64,000 bases of DNA, from assembly GCF_000389965.1 (NCBI RefSeq), contig NC_021191.1:1179501-1243500 (forward strand), given 5' to 3'. The notes beneath the pieces are model-generated. The model saw nothing but the letters and a program-made list of their open reading frames with translations, did not search any database and was not told the DNA's origin. This stretch comes from Actinoplanes sp. N902-109 (lineage in GTDB: Bacteria > Actinomycetota > Actinomycetes > Mycobacteriales > Micromonosporaceae). This document shows positions 25,557 through 33,455 of this stretch, piece after piece. A program made the position numbers and the translations under genes. The stretch's first letter is position 1, and the number at the start of each line of letters is the position of its first letter.

Positions 25557-26915
25557 GTGCGGTACTACGACAACGTCGTCGAGATCATCGGGGATACCCC
25601 CCTCGTCCGGCTGCGCAGCGTCACCGAGGGCATCGCGGCAACCGTCCTCGCCAAGGTGGAGTACTTCAACCCCGGCGGGTCGGTGAAGGATCGCATCGCG
25701 CTGCGGATGGTCGAGGACGCGGAACGGGCCGGGCTGCTCAAGGAGGGCGGCACGATCGTCGAGCCGACCAGCGGCAACACCGGTGTCGGCCTGGCGCTCG
25801 TCGCGCAGCTGAGGGGTTATCGCTGCGTGTTCGTCTGCCCCGACAAGGTGAGCGAGGACAAGCAGAACGTTCTGCGGGCGTACGGGGCAGAGGTGGTGGT
25901 CTGTCCCACCGCGGTGGCCCCGGAGGACCCGCGCTCCTACTACAACGTCTCCGACCGGCTGGCCCGGGAGATCCCGGGGGCGTGGAAGCCGGACCAGTAC
26001 AGCAACCCGGCCAACCCGCGCTCGCACTACGAGGAGACCGGGCCGGAGATCTGGAAGCAGACCGAGGGCCGGATCACCCATTTCGTGGCGGGTGTCGGCA
26101 CCGGCGGCACGATCAGCGGTGTCGGGAAGTATCTGAAGGAGCAGGGCCGGGTCCGCATCGTCGGGGCCGACCCCGAGGGCTCGGTCTACTCCGGCGGTTC
26201 CGGCCGGCCGTACCTGGTCGAGGGCGTCGGCGAGGACTTCTGGCCGGAGACGTACGACCGCGGCGTCTGCGACGAGATCATCGAGGTCTCGGACTCGGAC
26301 TCGTTCGAGATGACCCGCCGCCTCGCCCGCGAGGAGGGTCTGCTGGTCGGTGGCAGCTGCGGCATGGCCGTGGTGGCCGCGCTGGCGGCGGCCCGCAAGG
26401 CCGGCCCGGACGACGTCGTGGTGGTGCTGCTGCCCGACGGTGGCCGCGGCTACCTCTCCAAGATCTTCAACGATCGCTGGATGGGCCGCTACGGCTTCCT
26501 GTCCTCGGCCGACGGCAGCCCGACGGTCGCCACGGCGCTCGCGTCCAAGGGTGGCTCGATGCCGCCGCTGATCCATGTCCACCCGACCGAGACGGTCCGC
26601 GACGCGATCGACTACATGCGCGAGTACGGCGTCAGCCAGCTCCCCGTACTCAAGGCGGAGCCCCCGGTGGTGACCGGCGAGGTGGCCGGGTCGATCGCGG
26701 AGAAGGCGCTGCTCGACGCGCTGTTCACCGGTCAGGCCCACCTGCACGACACCATCGAGCGGCACATGGGTGAGCCGTTGCCGATGATCGGTGGCGGGCA
26801 GCCGGTGAGCGAGGCGGTCACCCTGCTGGAGCACGCCGACGCCGCGATGGTGCTGGTCGACGGCAAGCCCGCGGGGGTGCTGACCCGCCAGGACCTGCTC
26901 GCCCACCTCAGCTGA
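25557..26915 (+). CDS. cbs: Cystathionine beta-synthase
   Basis: This PLP enzyme condenses serine and homocysteine to cystathionine, the first step of reverse transsulfuration. The 452-residue protein has the fold-type II core: PLP lysine in YFNPGGSVKDRIALRM (about residue 41), TSGNTGVGLALVA and the phosphate loop GVGTGGTISGVG. A C-terminal pair of CBS domains follows (about residues 330-450; HVHPTETVRDAIDYMREYGV and DAAMVLVDGKPAGVLTRQDL), which in homologues bind adenosyl ligands and may regulate activity. The start is GTG 25557. metB at 36512 completes the pathway. Confidence 0.95.
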   Translation: MRYYDNVVEIIGDTPLVRLRSVTEGIAATVLAKVEYFNPGGSVKDRIALRMVEDAERAGLLKEGGTIVEPTSGNTGVGLALVAQLRGYRCVFVCPDKVSEDKQNVLRAYGAEVVVCPTAVAPEDPRSYYNVSDRLAREIPGAWKPDQYSNPANPRSHYEETGPEIWKQTEGRITHFVAGVGTGGTISGVGKYLKEQGRVRIVGADPEGSVYSGGSGRPYLVEGVGEDFWPETYDRGVCDEIIEVSDSDSFEMTRRLAREEGLLVGGSCGMAVVAALAAARKAGPDDVVVVLLPDGGRGYLSKIFNDRWMGRYGFLSSADGSPTVATALASKGGSMPPLIHVHPTETVRDAIDYMREYGVSQLPVLKAEPPVVTGEVAGSIAEKALLDALFTGQAHLHDTIERHMGEPLPMIGGGQPVSEAVTLLEHADAAMVLVDGKPAGVLTRQDLLAHLS

Positions 26916-26919
26916 GCCA

Positions 26920-26949
26920 CCGGCCTCACCGCTCGGGCGGTGAGGCCGG
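26920..26949. terminator. Bidirectional terminator between cbs and protease gene
   Basis: A perfect 12-bp inverted repeat CCGGCCTCACCG / CGGTGAGGCCGG with a 6-base loop lies between the two convergent stops, and so can serve both genes. Confidence 0.7.
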
Positions 26950-26953
26950 GCTC

Positions 26954-27898
26954 TCAGTTCAGTTCGGTCGGGATCGTGACGACGTCCACCAGGGCGTTCT
27001 TGCGCAGCACGGTGATCGGCAGGTTCCTGCCGATCGCCGGGCCGAGCATGAGCCGCTGCAGCGCCTGTACGGTCTGCACCGGCTCGCCGCCCACGCTGAG
27101 CAGCACGTCGCCGAGGTAGATGCCGGCGGTCCCGGCCGGGCTGCCGGGCACCACTTCCACCACGCGCAGGCCGAGCTTCTGGCCGAGCCGATCGGCCAGC
27201 GGCGGCGGGAGCGGGACGGGCATCCCGGCCACGCCCAGCCAGGCCCGGCGCACCCGGCCGGTGGTGACCAGCTCGCCGATGATCTGGCGGGTGGTCGTGT
27301 TGATCGGCACCGCGAGACCGAGGCCGTAACCCGCCACCGCGGTGTTGACGCCGACCACCGTGCCGGTGGAGACGGCCAGGGCGCCGCCCGAGTTGCCCGG
27401 GTTGAGCGCCGCGTCGGTCTGGATGACGTTGTCGATGACCCGGACCCGCCGACCGTCCCGGGCGGGCAGGGAGCGGCCGAGGCCGGAGACGACCCCGGCC
27501 GTCACCGAGCCGGCCAGGCCCATCGGGTTGCCCACCGCGACGACGAGCTGGCCGATGCGCAGCGTGTCGGCGTCGCCGAGGGGTGCGGCCGGGGCGCCCG
27601 GGTTGTGCACGCGCACGACCGCCAGATCGGACAGGGGATCCGCACCGACCACGTCGAAGCGGGTCTCGGTGCCGTCGGCGAAGGCGGCGGTGCCGCCGCT
27701 CGCGCCGGCGACCACATGGGCGTTGGTGAGCAGAAAACCGTCGTTGGTGAACGTCACCGCGGAGCCCGCACCCGCACCCCGCGGGGTGCGCACGCTGAGC
27801 GCGGCGACGGAGGGCAGGAGGCTGGTGGCAACGCCGGTCACCACACGGCTGTAGGCATCGAGTGCCTCAGTTTCGACACCCGTGTGTTCTGTGTCCAT
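26954..27898 (-). CDS. Trypsin-like serine protease with PDZ domain (HtrA/DegP type)
   Basis: This is a 314-residue S1C protease. The catalytic triad is visible as His in LLTNAHVVAGA, Asp in PLSDLAVVRVHNPG and Ser in LNPGNSGGALAV. The C-terminal PDZ region holds GSPAGTAGIYLGDVLLSVGGEP. There is no clear signal peptide or N-terminal membrane anchor, unlike mycobacterial PepD/HtrA, so a cytoplasmic location is possible. ATG 27898 (MDTEHTGVETEALDAYSRV) was chosen; an in-frame GTG at 27961 would add 21 residues. Neither start has a clear ribosome binding site. Confidence 0.88.
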   Translation of the reverse strand: MDTEHTGVETEALDAYSRVVTGVATSLLPSVAALSVRTPRGAGAGSAVTFTNDGFLLTNAHVVAGASGGTAAFADGTETRFDVVGADPLSDLAVVRVHNPGAPAAPLGDADTLRIGQLVVAVGNPMGLAGSVTAGVVSGLGRSLPARDGRRVRVIDNVIQTDAALNPGNSGGALAVSTGTVVGVNTAVAGYGLGLAVPINTTTRQIIGELVTTGRVRRAWLGVAGMPVPLPPPLADRLGQKLGLRVVEVVPGSPAGTAGIYLGDVLLSVGGEPVQTVQALQRLMLGPAIGRNLPITVLRKNALVDVVTIPTELN

Positions 27899-28081
27899 GG
27901 CAGCCAGAACATCGGGGTGAGCAGCCTCGATACCCGGTGCACGTCCGCTGACGGCGAACACCCGGGACAGCCGTGGTCACAGATAGTCGCCGGGATCGCA
28001 CACTCAGTCCGACCGGTACGTCGGTTAGGGGCGTTTTATGGGTGAGACAGAGCGACACATCGGACGGAGGTTCGAAGGAGA

Positions 28082-28396
28082 ATGGTCACCGTCGACCAGT
28101 CCGCGCCGGCCGGCATCGTGGACCGCCTGCTGTGGCAGGACGCCCAGCGGATGCTCGGCCGCCACGCCGGTGCCGGTCCCGACGGCAACTGTGTCTGGTG
28201 TGGCTGGCGCTGGCCGTGTGCGCCCCGGCGGATCGCCGAGCGCGCCGATGCCGCGTCCCGCCGGCCCTGGCGTGAGGCCTGGACGGTCCGCCACGACCTC
28301 AACAGCCTGCGCGATCTGCCCGGCATGCTGGACGACAACCGGGTACGCCGGGACCCGCGCCAGATCGACGAACTGAACCGAGGGCATTTCGACTGA
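28082..28396 (+). CDS. Conserved hypothetical protein with Cys-x-x-Cys, 104 residues
   Basis: This small soluble protein has a central NCVWCGWRWPCAPRRIAERA segment, a CxxC plus a further Cys that may bind metal. The rest is helical (DRLLWQDAQRMLGRH; WTVRHDLNSLRDLPGMLDDN). Two purine-rich ribosome-binding sequences (ggacggagg and aaggag) precede ATG 28082. Family not recognised; small CxxC proteins of this kind are common in actinomycetes. Confidence 0.65.
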   Translation: MVTVDQSAPAGIVDRLLWQDAQRMLGRHAGAGPDGNCVWCGWRWPCAPRRIAERADAASRRPWREAWTVRHDLNSLRDLPGMLDDNRVRRDPRQIDELNRGHFD

Positions 28397-28672
28397 TTCC
28401 GGGCGATCGACCGCCATTCGATCGACCCCGTCCGACCTTCCCCAGGGCGTCGCCGTGAAGCTCTTCCGTCCCCCGGCACGAGCACCCGGCACAGCCGCCC
28501 GCCGCGGCGACATCGTGCCCAGCCCCGCCAGCAAAGCCGATGTCCCGCACCTTGACCCGCCCAGAACCGACCCGACCGGCACGCCTCCGCCGGTCGGCGC
28601 CTCCGGCCAGGCGCAGCACCGGTTCGGGCGGGCGCGGTAGGCGGGAGTGCGTGACCACAGGTTCCCCCGCAT

Positions 28673-29200
28673 TCACTCGGTCACGCGCTCCCGCCCTCCC
28701 TCCAGATCCTTGGCGTAGCGCAGCTGCAGCACCGGCTCCCCGCCGATCGAATCCACCCGGCTCTCCCCGTCCGGCGCCCAGCCGCCCTTCGCATAGAAGT
28801 CGCGTGCCCGGGAATTTCCCTCCAGGACCCACAAAACCGCTGTTTTCCCGTACGCCCGCAGCGCGCTCACCGCGTCGACCATCAAGGCCCGGCCGACCCC
28901 GGTGCCGACGAACTGCGGATCCGCATGGATGGCGCTGAGCTCGGCCACCCCGTCCTGCTCACTCGGCCCGAGATAGCTGAACCCGGCCAACTCGGCACCG
29001 GCGACCGCCACAGTCATCCGGTGGGTCTCGCGTTCCCATTTCCAGCGCTCGGCCCACCACTCGCCCATGGCGGCGGGGGAGCCCGAGGTCAGCGCCTCGG
29101 GCGAGAGCAGGTGCGCGTACGCGGTGGCCCGGGAGCGGTAGTGCAGGTCGCCGATCCCGGCCATGTCGTCGTCGGTGGCCGGTCGCAGAAGCACGGTCAT
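28673..29200 (-). CDS. GNAT family N-acetyltransferase
   Basis: This 175-residue acetyltransferase has the acetyl-CoA loop HADPQFVGTGVGRALMVDAV near residue 100 and the later VLWVLEGNSRARDFYAKGGW, the classic motif B of the GNAT fold. The N-terminus MTVLLRPATDDDMAGIGDLH is also typical. The substrate cannot be predicted. It is a lone gene on the minus strand, divergent from the small gene at 29544. Confidence 0.88.
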   Translation of the reverse strand: MTVLLRPATDDDMAGIGDLHYRSRATAYAHLLSPEALTSGSPAAMGEWWAERWKWERETHRMTVAVAGAELAGFSYLGPSEQDGVAELSAIHADPQFVGTGVGRALMVDAVSALRAYGKTAVLWVLEGNSRARDFYAKGGWAPDGESRVDSIGGEPVLQLRYAKDLEGGRERVTE

Positions 29201-29543
29201 GGCTTGAACCTAGCCCTCGTCGGGCTTTCGCACTGTCGCGCCGGATCGAGCGAGGGTGGCTGACCGGCTCGGTCGCCAGCGTCGTGCGCCTGTCGTTCCG
29301 CGCGGCGCCCTGGTCGAGCGGGTAAGCGCCGTCCGATTCGCCGCACCGGCCGCTTGGGCCGTCGGGAGAATGCCGTCCGCCATATTTCATCCCCGTTCCG
29401 AGTGCCGGCGCGGGCCGGATCCCTCCTCCGGGTTAAAAAGATCGACACCCGCCGAACCCGTCTCACACACTGAACCGACGGACATTTCGCCGGCGCAGAA
29501 CCGGGTATTTCCCCAGCGCAGACCCCGTGTGGGAGGTGTCGCC
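29201..29543. other. Intergenic region, no gene recognised
   Basis: This is a 343-bp divergent spacer between the GNAT gene and the 107-residue gene. It holds the two 5' ends; an AT-richer patch around 29441 (gttaaaaagatcg) could belong to a promoter, but no -35/-10 pair with good spacing could be set. No hairpins or repeats of note were seen. Confidence 0.4.
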
Positions 29544-29867
29544 ATGCCCAAGTTCCACAGCGACGAGGAGCACGCAGCCTGGACCCTTGCCGAGTCCCTC
29601 ATCGAGCAGGCCCGGGCCATGATGCGGCAGGCCGAGACGGCCCTGGAGACCTGGCGGCTCGGCAAGGAGCTGACCGTGCAGCGCTGCGCGCGCCGGGGCA
29701 TCAGTCCCACCGACGCCGAGATCCGCTGGTCCGAGACCGCTAATGCGAAGAATGCGTTGACCGACAACAGTTTCCACGTGTCGCTGGCGACGATGTACTA
29801 CGGCGCCGCGGCGGCTCACTATTCTCGCGCGCAATACCTGCACAGCCGGTTCAGCGCCCACGTTTAG
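29544..29867 (+). CDS. Conserved hypothetical protein, 107 residues
   Basis: This is a soluble, mostly helical protein (EEHAAWTLAESLIEQARAMM; ELTVQRCARRGISPTDAEIR; SLATMYYGAAAAHYSRAQYL). ATG 29544 has a good ribosome binding site (gggaggtg) seven bases upstream, and codon use is coding-like. The frame is open further upstream, but that part has no such signal. No family is recognised. Confidence 0.65.
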   Translation: MPKFHSDEEHAAWTLAESLIEQARAMMRQAETALETWRLGKELTVQRCARRGISPTDAEIRWSETANAKNALTDNSFHVSLATMYYGAAAAHYSRAQYLHSRFSAHV

Positions 29868-30277
29868 CGCTCGTATTCGGCGCGGTGCTGGCCCGTTCAT
29901 CGCCTTCACCACCCGGATCAGTGCCGGCCGCGGCTGTCCCCGCATGGCGAGATCGGTTCTGTCCGGCCAGCTCACCGCCCGCCCCCCGATCGGCCGCACC
30001 CGCGCCCGGCCCGGGGATGTCCGCTCAACCGACGTCCTCCAGCGGTCGGAGTCGTCCGGCGGGCGGAGTCGTCCAGCGTGATGATTGGTCTAGCGAGCGG
30101 AGTCGTTCGGCGGTGAAGGTGAGAAAGCGCCGTCACGACCGGGGCGGCGGTCGTGGACGGCGCTTCTCGTCGGGCCCGCGGAGCCGGCGCCCGCACGGGG
30201 GACGGGAACCGACCCCTCGGGGCCTGCGCACCAGTTTGCGACCGGCATCTTGAGAAAAGCTGTGCCCCACCCCAAGA
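29868..30277. other. Intergenic region with short repeats
   Basis: This 410-bp stretch has no convincing gene. ORFs on both strands here are Arg/Pro/Ser-rich and lack start signals. It contains the 17-bp repeat listed at 30041. Confidence 0.5.
30041..30113. repeat. 17-bp tandem repeat, about 4 copies
   Basis: Units of the form agcgagcggagtcgtcc repeat at 30041, 30058, 30075 (diverged) and 30092, giving three copies of the core gcggagtcgt-like word. The 17-bp period rules out a coding origin. Confidence 0.6.
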
Positions 30278-30460
30278 TCAGCTGAGAGTCGCCGGCGGGT
30301 CGGCGGCCGGCGGGTCGGCCGGGGTGGTGGTGGCCGGCCGGGGCGCGGCGGAGTCGTCCTGCTGGCTGCCGGGCCCGGCAAGGGTGAGCCCGAGAACGGC
30401 GCCGGCGCTGATCAGACCGAGCCCGGCGAGGGAGACCTTGCGGCGTTCGGGTTGATTCAC
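30278..30460 (-). CDS. Small membrane-anchored hypothetical protein, 60 residues
   Basis: GTG 30460 has a good ribosome binding site (ggaagg) and begins VNQPERRKVSLAGLGLISAG. A basic start and one hydrophobic helix (GLGLISAGAVLGLTLAG) are followed by a Pro/Ala/Thr-rich tail ending PPATLS, as expected for a short secreted or anchored peptide. The open frame upstream of this GTG overlaps the CYTH gene antisense and is not credible. No family known. Confidence 0.5.
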   Translation of the reverse strand: MNQPERRKVSLAGLGLISAGAVLGLTLAGPGSQQDDSAAPRPATTTPADPPAADPPATLS

Positions 30461-30641
30461 GCCTTCCAGAGTGCCCGGGATTGCTGTGCGATTGCTGAGA
30501 CCCGTGATGGCGCCGCTGAGCACCGGCCGCCAACTCTTCCGCGTGCGGCCCTCGCCCTCCAGCGTCCGCTGATCCTTTTCCGCGCGTCGCCGTCGCCCTC
30601 CAGCGCTCGCTGAGCCGACCGAGATCGGCGAGACTGGCGGT

Positions 30642-32078
30642 ATGCAGAAGGCGACGGAGAACGAGCGCAAGTACGACGTCCCGGCCGGGTTCGCGCTGCC
30701 GGTTCTGGCCGGCGCGGGCGGTGTGAGCACCCTGGGCGAGGTGGAGACCCACGACCTCGACGCCACGTACTTCGACACCGACGATCTCCGACTTGTCCGA
30801 AACAAGCGGACACTGCGTCGCCGCACGGGTGGCCACGACGCGGGTTGGCATCTCAAGACACCCGGGGAGGGCACGAGCCGCACCGAGCACCGGCTGCCGC
30901 TCGGCGAGGACACCAATGCCGTGCCGGCCGAGCTGACCGGTGAGGTCCGCCGCATCGTACGGACCAAGACGCTGCAGCCGGTCGCCCGGTTGCGCACCCA
31001 CCGGATCGAGACGCCGCTGCGTGGCGCCGACGGCAGCACGCTTGCCCTCGTCGCACAGGACGAGGTCACCGCGGAGACCGGGAGCGGCGAGCAGAGCTGG
31101 CAGGAGCTCGAGGTGGAGCTGGTCGATGGCGGTCCGGAGGTGCTCGATGCCGTCGAGGACCTCTTACTGGCCGCGGGCGCGACCCCGGCCGCCGGACCGT
31201 CCAAGGTTTCGCGCGCCCTCGGCGACCGGCTCGATGCCCTGGCAAAAACCTCCAAAAAGTCCAAGAAGGTCAACCCCGTCCTCCGGTACGCCATCGAGCA
31301 GCGCGACGCCGTTGCCGAGCAGGACGCCGGAGTGCGCGCGGGCGACGCCGAGGCGGTGCACAAGATGCGGGTGGCCACCCGGCGCCTGCGCAGCACCCTC
31401 AAGACCTTCAAGGACGCCTTCGACCCCGAGCTGGCGGCGACCCTCAAGGTCGAGCTGAAGTGGCTGGCCGGCTGTCTGGGGGCGGTCCGCGACGGTCAGG
31501 TGCTCTCCCGCAAGCTGGTCGCGGCTGCGGAGCCGTTCCCCGAGGAGGCCGCCCACATCCGTCAGAAGCTCGCCGATGACGTCGAGCAGGGCCACGTCAG
31601 GCTCACCGCTGCCCTGGACTCCGACCGTTATCTGGCCCTGCTCGACGCGATGGACGAGTTGGTCGCGCACCCGGCGCCGAACGACGCCGGGGCGCTGCGC
31701 GAGGCCCGCAAGACCCTGCGCAAGGCGGACCGGCTGCTCGACGAGGCGGTCGCCGACGGGGTCGACGTCGAGCTGCACGAGGCCCGCAAGAAGTACAAGC
31801 AGGCCCGGTACGGCGTCGAGGTGTTCGCGGCCGACGCCGGCAAACCGGGCAAGCAGCTCGTCACGGCGCTGACCGAGTTGCAGGATGTGCTGGGTGCCCA
31901 TCAGGACTCAGTGGTCGCCCGGGAGGTGTTGTGGGAGGTGTCCCGGAGCGCGCCGGACGCTTTCGCGTACGGAATCCTGCATGCCCGTCAGGAGCAGGTG
32001 GGTGAGCAGACCCTGACCGCATTGCCCGCCGCCACCGTCGCCTCGCGCAAGCGGAAGTCGCGCGCCTGGCTCGGCTGA
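30642..32078 (+). CDS. CYTH and CHAD domain-containing protein
   Basis: This is a 478-residue two-domain protein. The CYTH domain (about 1-200) has the ENERKYDVP signature (ExExK motif) and the charged strands DLRLVRNKRTLRRRTGGHDA, forming a triphosphate tunnel. The CHAD domain (about 225-470) is helical, with conserved His/Arg/Lys pairs in DAEAVHKMRVATRRLRSTLK and ELHEARKKYKQARYGVEVF. CHAD binds polyphosphate granules. PPK2 follows 76 bp downstream, supporting a polyphosphate role. A rare TTA codon lies at 31164-31166 (codon 175). Confidence 0.93.
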   Translation: MQKATENERKYDVPAGFALPVLAGAGGVSTLGEVETHDLDATYFDTDDLRLVRNKRTLRRRTGGHDAGWHLKTPGEGTSRTEHRLPLGEDTNAVPAELTGEVRRIVRTKTLQPVARLRTHRIETPLRGADGSTLALVAQDEVTAETGSGEQSWQELEVELVDGGPEVLDAVEDLLLAAGATPAAGPSKVSRALGDRLDALAKTSKKSKKVNPVLRYAIEQRDAVAEQDAGVRAGDAEAVHKMRVATRRLRSTLKTFKDAFDPELAATLKVELKWLAGCLGAVRDGQVLSRKLVAAAEPFPEEAAHIRQKLADDVEQGHVRLTAALDSDRYLALLDAMDELVAHPAPNDAGALREARKTLRKADRLLDEAVADGVDVELHEARKKYKQARYGVEVFAADAGKPGKQLVTALTELQDVLGAHQDSVVAREVLWEVSRSAPDAFAYGILHARQEQVGEQTLTALPAATVASRKRKSRAWLG

Positions 32079-32154
32079 CCGTTAACCGCTCGGCTACCTT
32101 CTCGTCACCCACCGCAAGTTGGGTTGTCGGTGCTCGTGGGTAAGAAGTTGATCC

Positions 32155-33156
32155 ATGCAGGCCGAGCAGGAGCAGAACCACCAGCAGGAACCCGGCGAGC
32201 AGCAACCGGGTCCGGCTTCAGCACCCGCGGAGGAGCTGACCACGGAGCCGTACCGGGGGCCGATCAGCCAGCTCACCGGTTACCGGGTCGCCGACAACGA
32301 CGATGACGACCCGGTGCTGCTCAACGCGGACGGGACGCCGGTGGACACCTGGCGTGAGGACTACCCGTACGACTTCCGCATGCCCCGCTCCGAGTACGAC
32401 CACCACAAGCGGCTGCTCCAGATCGAGTTGCTCAAGCTGCAGAACTGGTGCAAGAGCACCGGCGAACGGATGGTGATCCTGTTCGAGGGCCGGGATGCGG
32501 CCGGCAAGGGCGGCACGATCAAGCGCTTCATGGAGCACCTCAACCCTCGCGGGGCGTCCGTGGTCGCGCTGGAGAAGCCGAACGAGCGCGAGAGCACGCA
32601 GTGGTACTTCCAGCGCTACATCAAGCATCTGCCCGCGGCCGGCGAGATCGTGCTGTTCGACCGGTCCTGGTACAACCGGGCCGGCGTCGAGCGGGTCATG
32701 GGCTTCTGCACCCGGGCCGAGTACCTGGAGTTCATGCGCCAGGCCCCGGATCTGGAGCGGATGCTGGTCCGCTCGGGCGTCCACCTGATCAAATTCTGGT
32801 TCTCGGTCTCCCAGGGCGAGCAGCGCACCCGGTTCGCGATCCGTCAGGTCGACCCGGTGCGGCAGTGGAAGCTCTCGAAGATGGATCTGGAATCCCTCGA
32901 CAAGTGGGGCGAGTACACCGAGGCCAAGGAGGCGATGTTCTTCTACACGGACACCGCCGACGCCCCCTGGACCGTGGTCAAGAGCAACGACAAGAAGCGG
33001 GCGCGGATCGAGGCGATGCGGTACGTGCTCGACCGCTTCGACTACGACGACAAGGACGCGAGCGTCGTCGGCACCCCGGATCCGCAGATCATCGGGCATG
33101 CCTCACTTGCGGTGGAAGGAACGGAAATGTCCCCCCGGGTATTCCCGCGGTTGTAG
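32155..33156 (+). CDS. ppk2: Polyphosphate kinase 2
   Basis: This 333-residue PPK2 moves phosphate between polyphosphate and nucleotides. The disordered Glu/Gln-rich N-terminus (~75 residues) leads to the P-loop kinase core: Walker A ILFEGRDAAGKGGTIKRF near residue 105, lid region EKPNERESTQWYFQRYIKHL, and Walker B IVLFDRSWYNRAGVERVMGF. A C-terminal VKSNDKKRARIEAMRYVL helix completes the class I pattern. The sequence cannot tell ADP- from GDP-preferring enzymes. The CHAD gene just upstream and Ppx at 9438 are functional partners. Confidence 0.95.
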   Translation: MQAEQEQNHQQEPGEQQPGPASAPAEELTTEPYRGPISQLTGYRVADNDDDDPVLLNADGTPVDTWREDYPYDFRMPRSEYDHHKRLLQIELLKLQNWCKSTGERMVILFEGRDAAGKGGTIKRFMEHLNPRGASVVALEKPNERESTQWYFQRYIKHLPAAGEIVLFDRSWYNRAGVERVMGFCTRAEYLEFMRQAPDLERMLVRSGVHLIKFWFSVSQGEQRTRFAIRQVDPVRQWKLSKMDLESLDKWGEYTEAKEAMFFYTDTADAPWTVVKSNDKKRARIEAMRYVLDRFDYDDKDASVVGTPDPQIIGHASLAVEGTEMSPRVFPRL

Positions 33157-33170
33157 TGACCTTAAAAGCG

Positions 33171-33200
33171 TTGTCGACAGGCCTCCCGGGTGGCTAACGT
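33171..33200 (+). promoter_or_regulatory. Putative promoter of the RNase Z leader transcript
   Basis: TTGTCG (33171-33176) and TAACGT (33195-33200) are 18 bases apart, a reasonable match to housekeeping sigma promoters. The start would fall near 33207, just before the strong ribosome binding site of the small leader ORF. Confidence 0.5.
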
Positions 33201-33231
33201 GGCGGTACACGTGAAAGGAGGTGGTCCGAAG

Positions 33232-33270
33232 TTGTATAGCAACGGGACTCGTGAGGTGGCTGTCCGCTAG
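33232..33270 (+). CDS. Putative 12-codon leader peptide upstream of rnz
   Basis: A near-perfect Shine-Dalgarno, AAAGGAGGT (33214-33222), precedes TTG 33232 at about ten bases. The short frame reads LYSNGTREVAVR then TAG; an alternative start at GTG 33211 gives VKGGGPKLYSNGTREVAVR. The last codons (33255-33264) can pair with 33343-33352, so a translating ribosome would open that stem. The signals are seen; translation and regulation are inferred. Nothing else in the region explains such a ribosome binding site. Confidence 0.4.
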   Translation: MYSNGTREVAVR

Positions 33271-33353
33271 CCGCTGTCCTCGACAGCTTCGAGTTTTTCT
33301 GTAGTACGTCGAGACCGTGTGGCAGCGGTCAGGCGAGTACCAGGCAGCCACCC

Positions 33354-33424
33354 GACCCCCGGGGATCCGGCCTTGTCCGACCGGACCTCGCACCCTCACC
33401 GGTGCGAGGAAGTCCCCGGGGGTC
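33354..33424 (+). ncRNA. Three-way-junction structured RNA in the rnz leader
   Basis: Stem P1 is 12 perfect pairs, GACCCCCGGGGA (33354-33365) with TCCCCGGGGGTC (33413-33424). Inside are P2, TCCGG/CCGGA (33366-33370 with 33381-33385), and P3, CCTCGCACC/GGTGCGAGG (33386-33394 with 33401-33409). Helices are contiguous, so a compact three-way junction forms. A long-range 10-bp pairing, 33255-33264 with 33343-33352, links it to the small ORF. It could be a cis-regulator of rnz, a terminator without T-run, or a separate RNA. Confidence 0.55.
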
Positions 33425-33455
33425 GCCTTATCTCCAGCAACCGCGGGGACCGCAG

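Noticed and set aside
30461..31447. Upstream extension of the small minus-strand protein at 30278
   Set aside because: The extension is antisense to the CYTH/CHAD gene and has Arg/Ser-rich noise; GTG 30460 has its own ribosome binding site.
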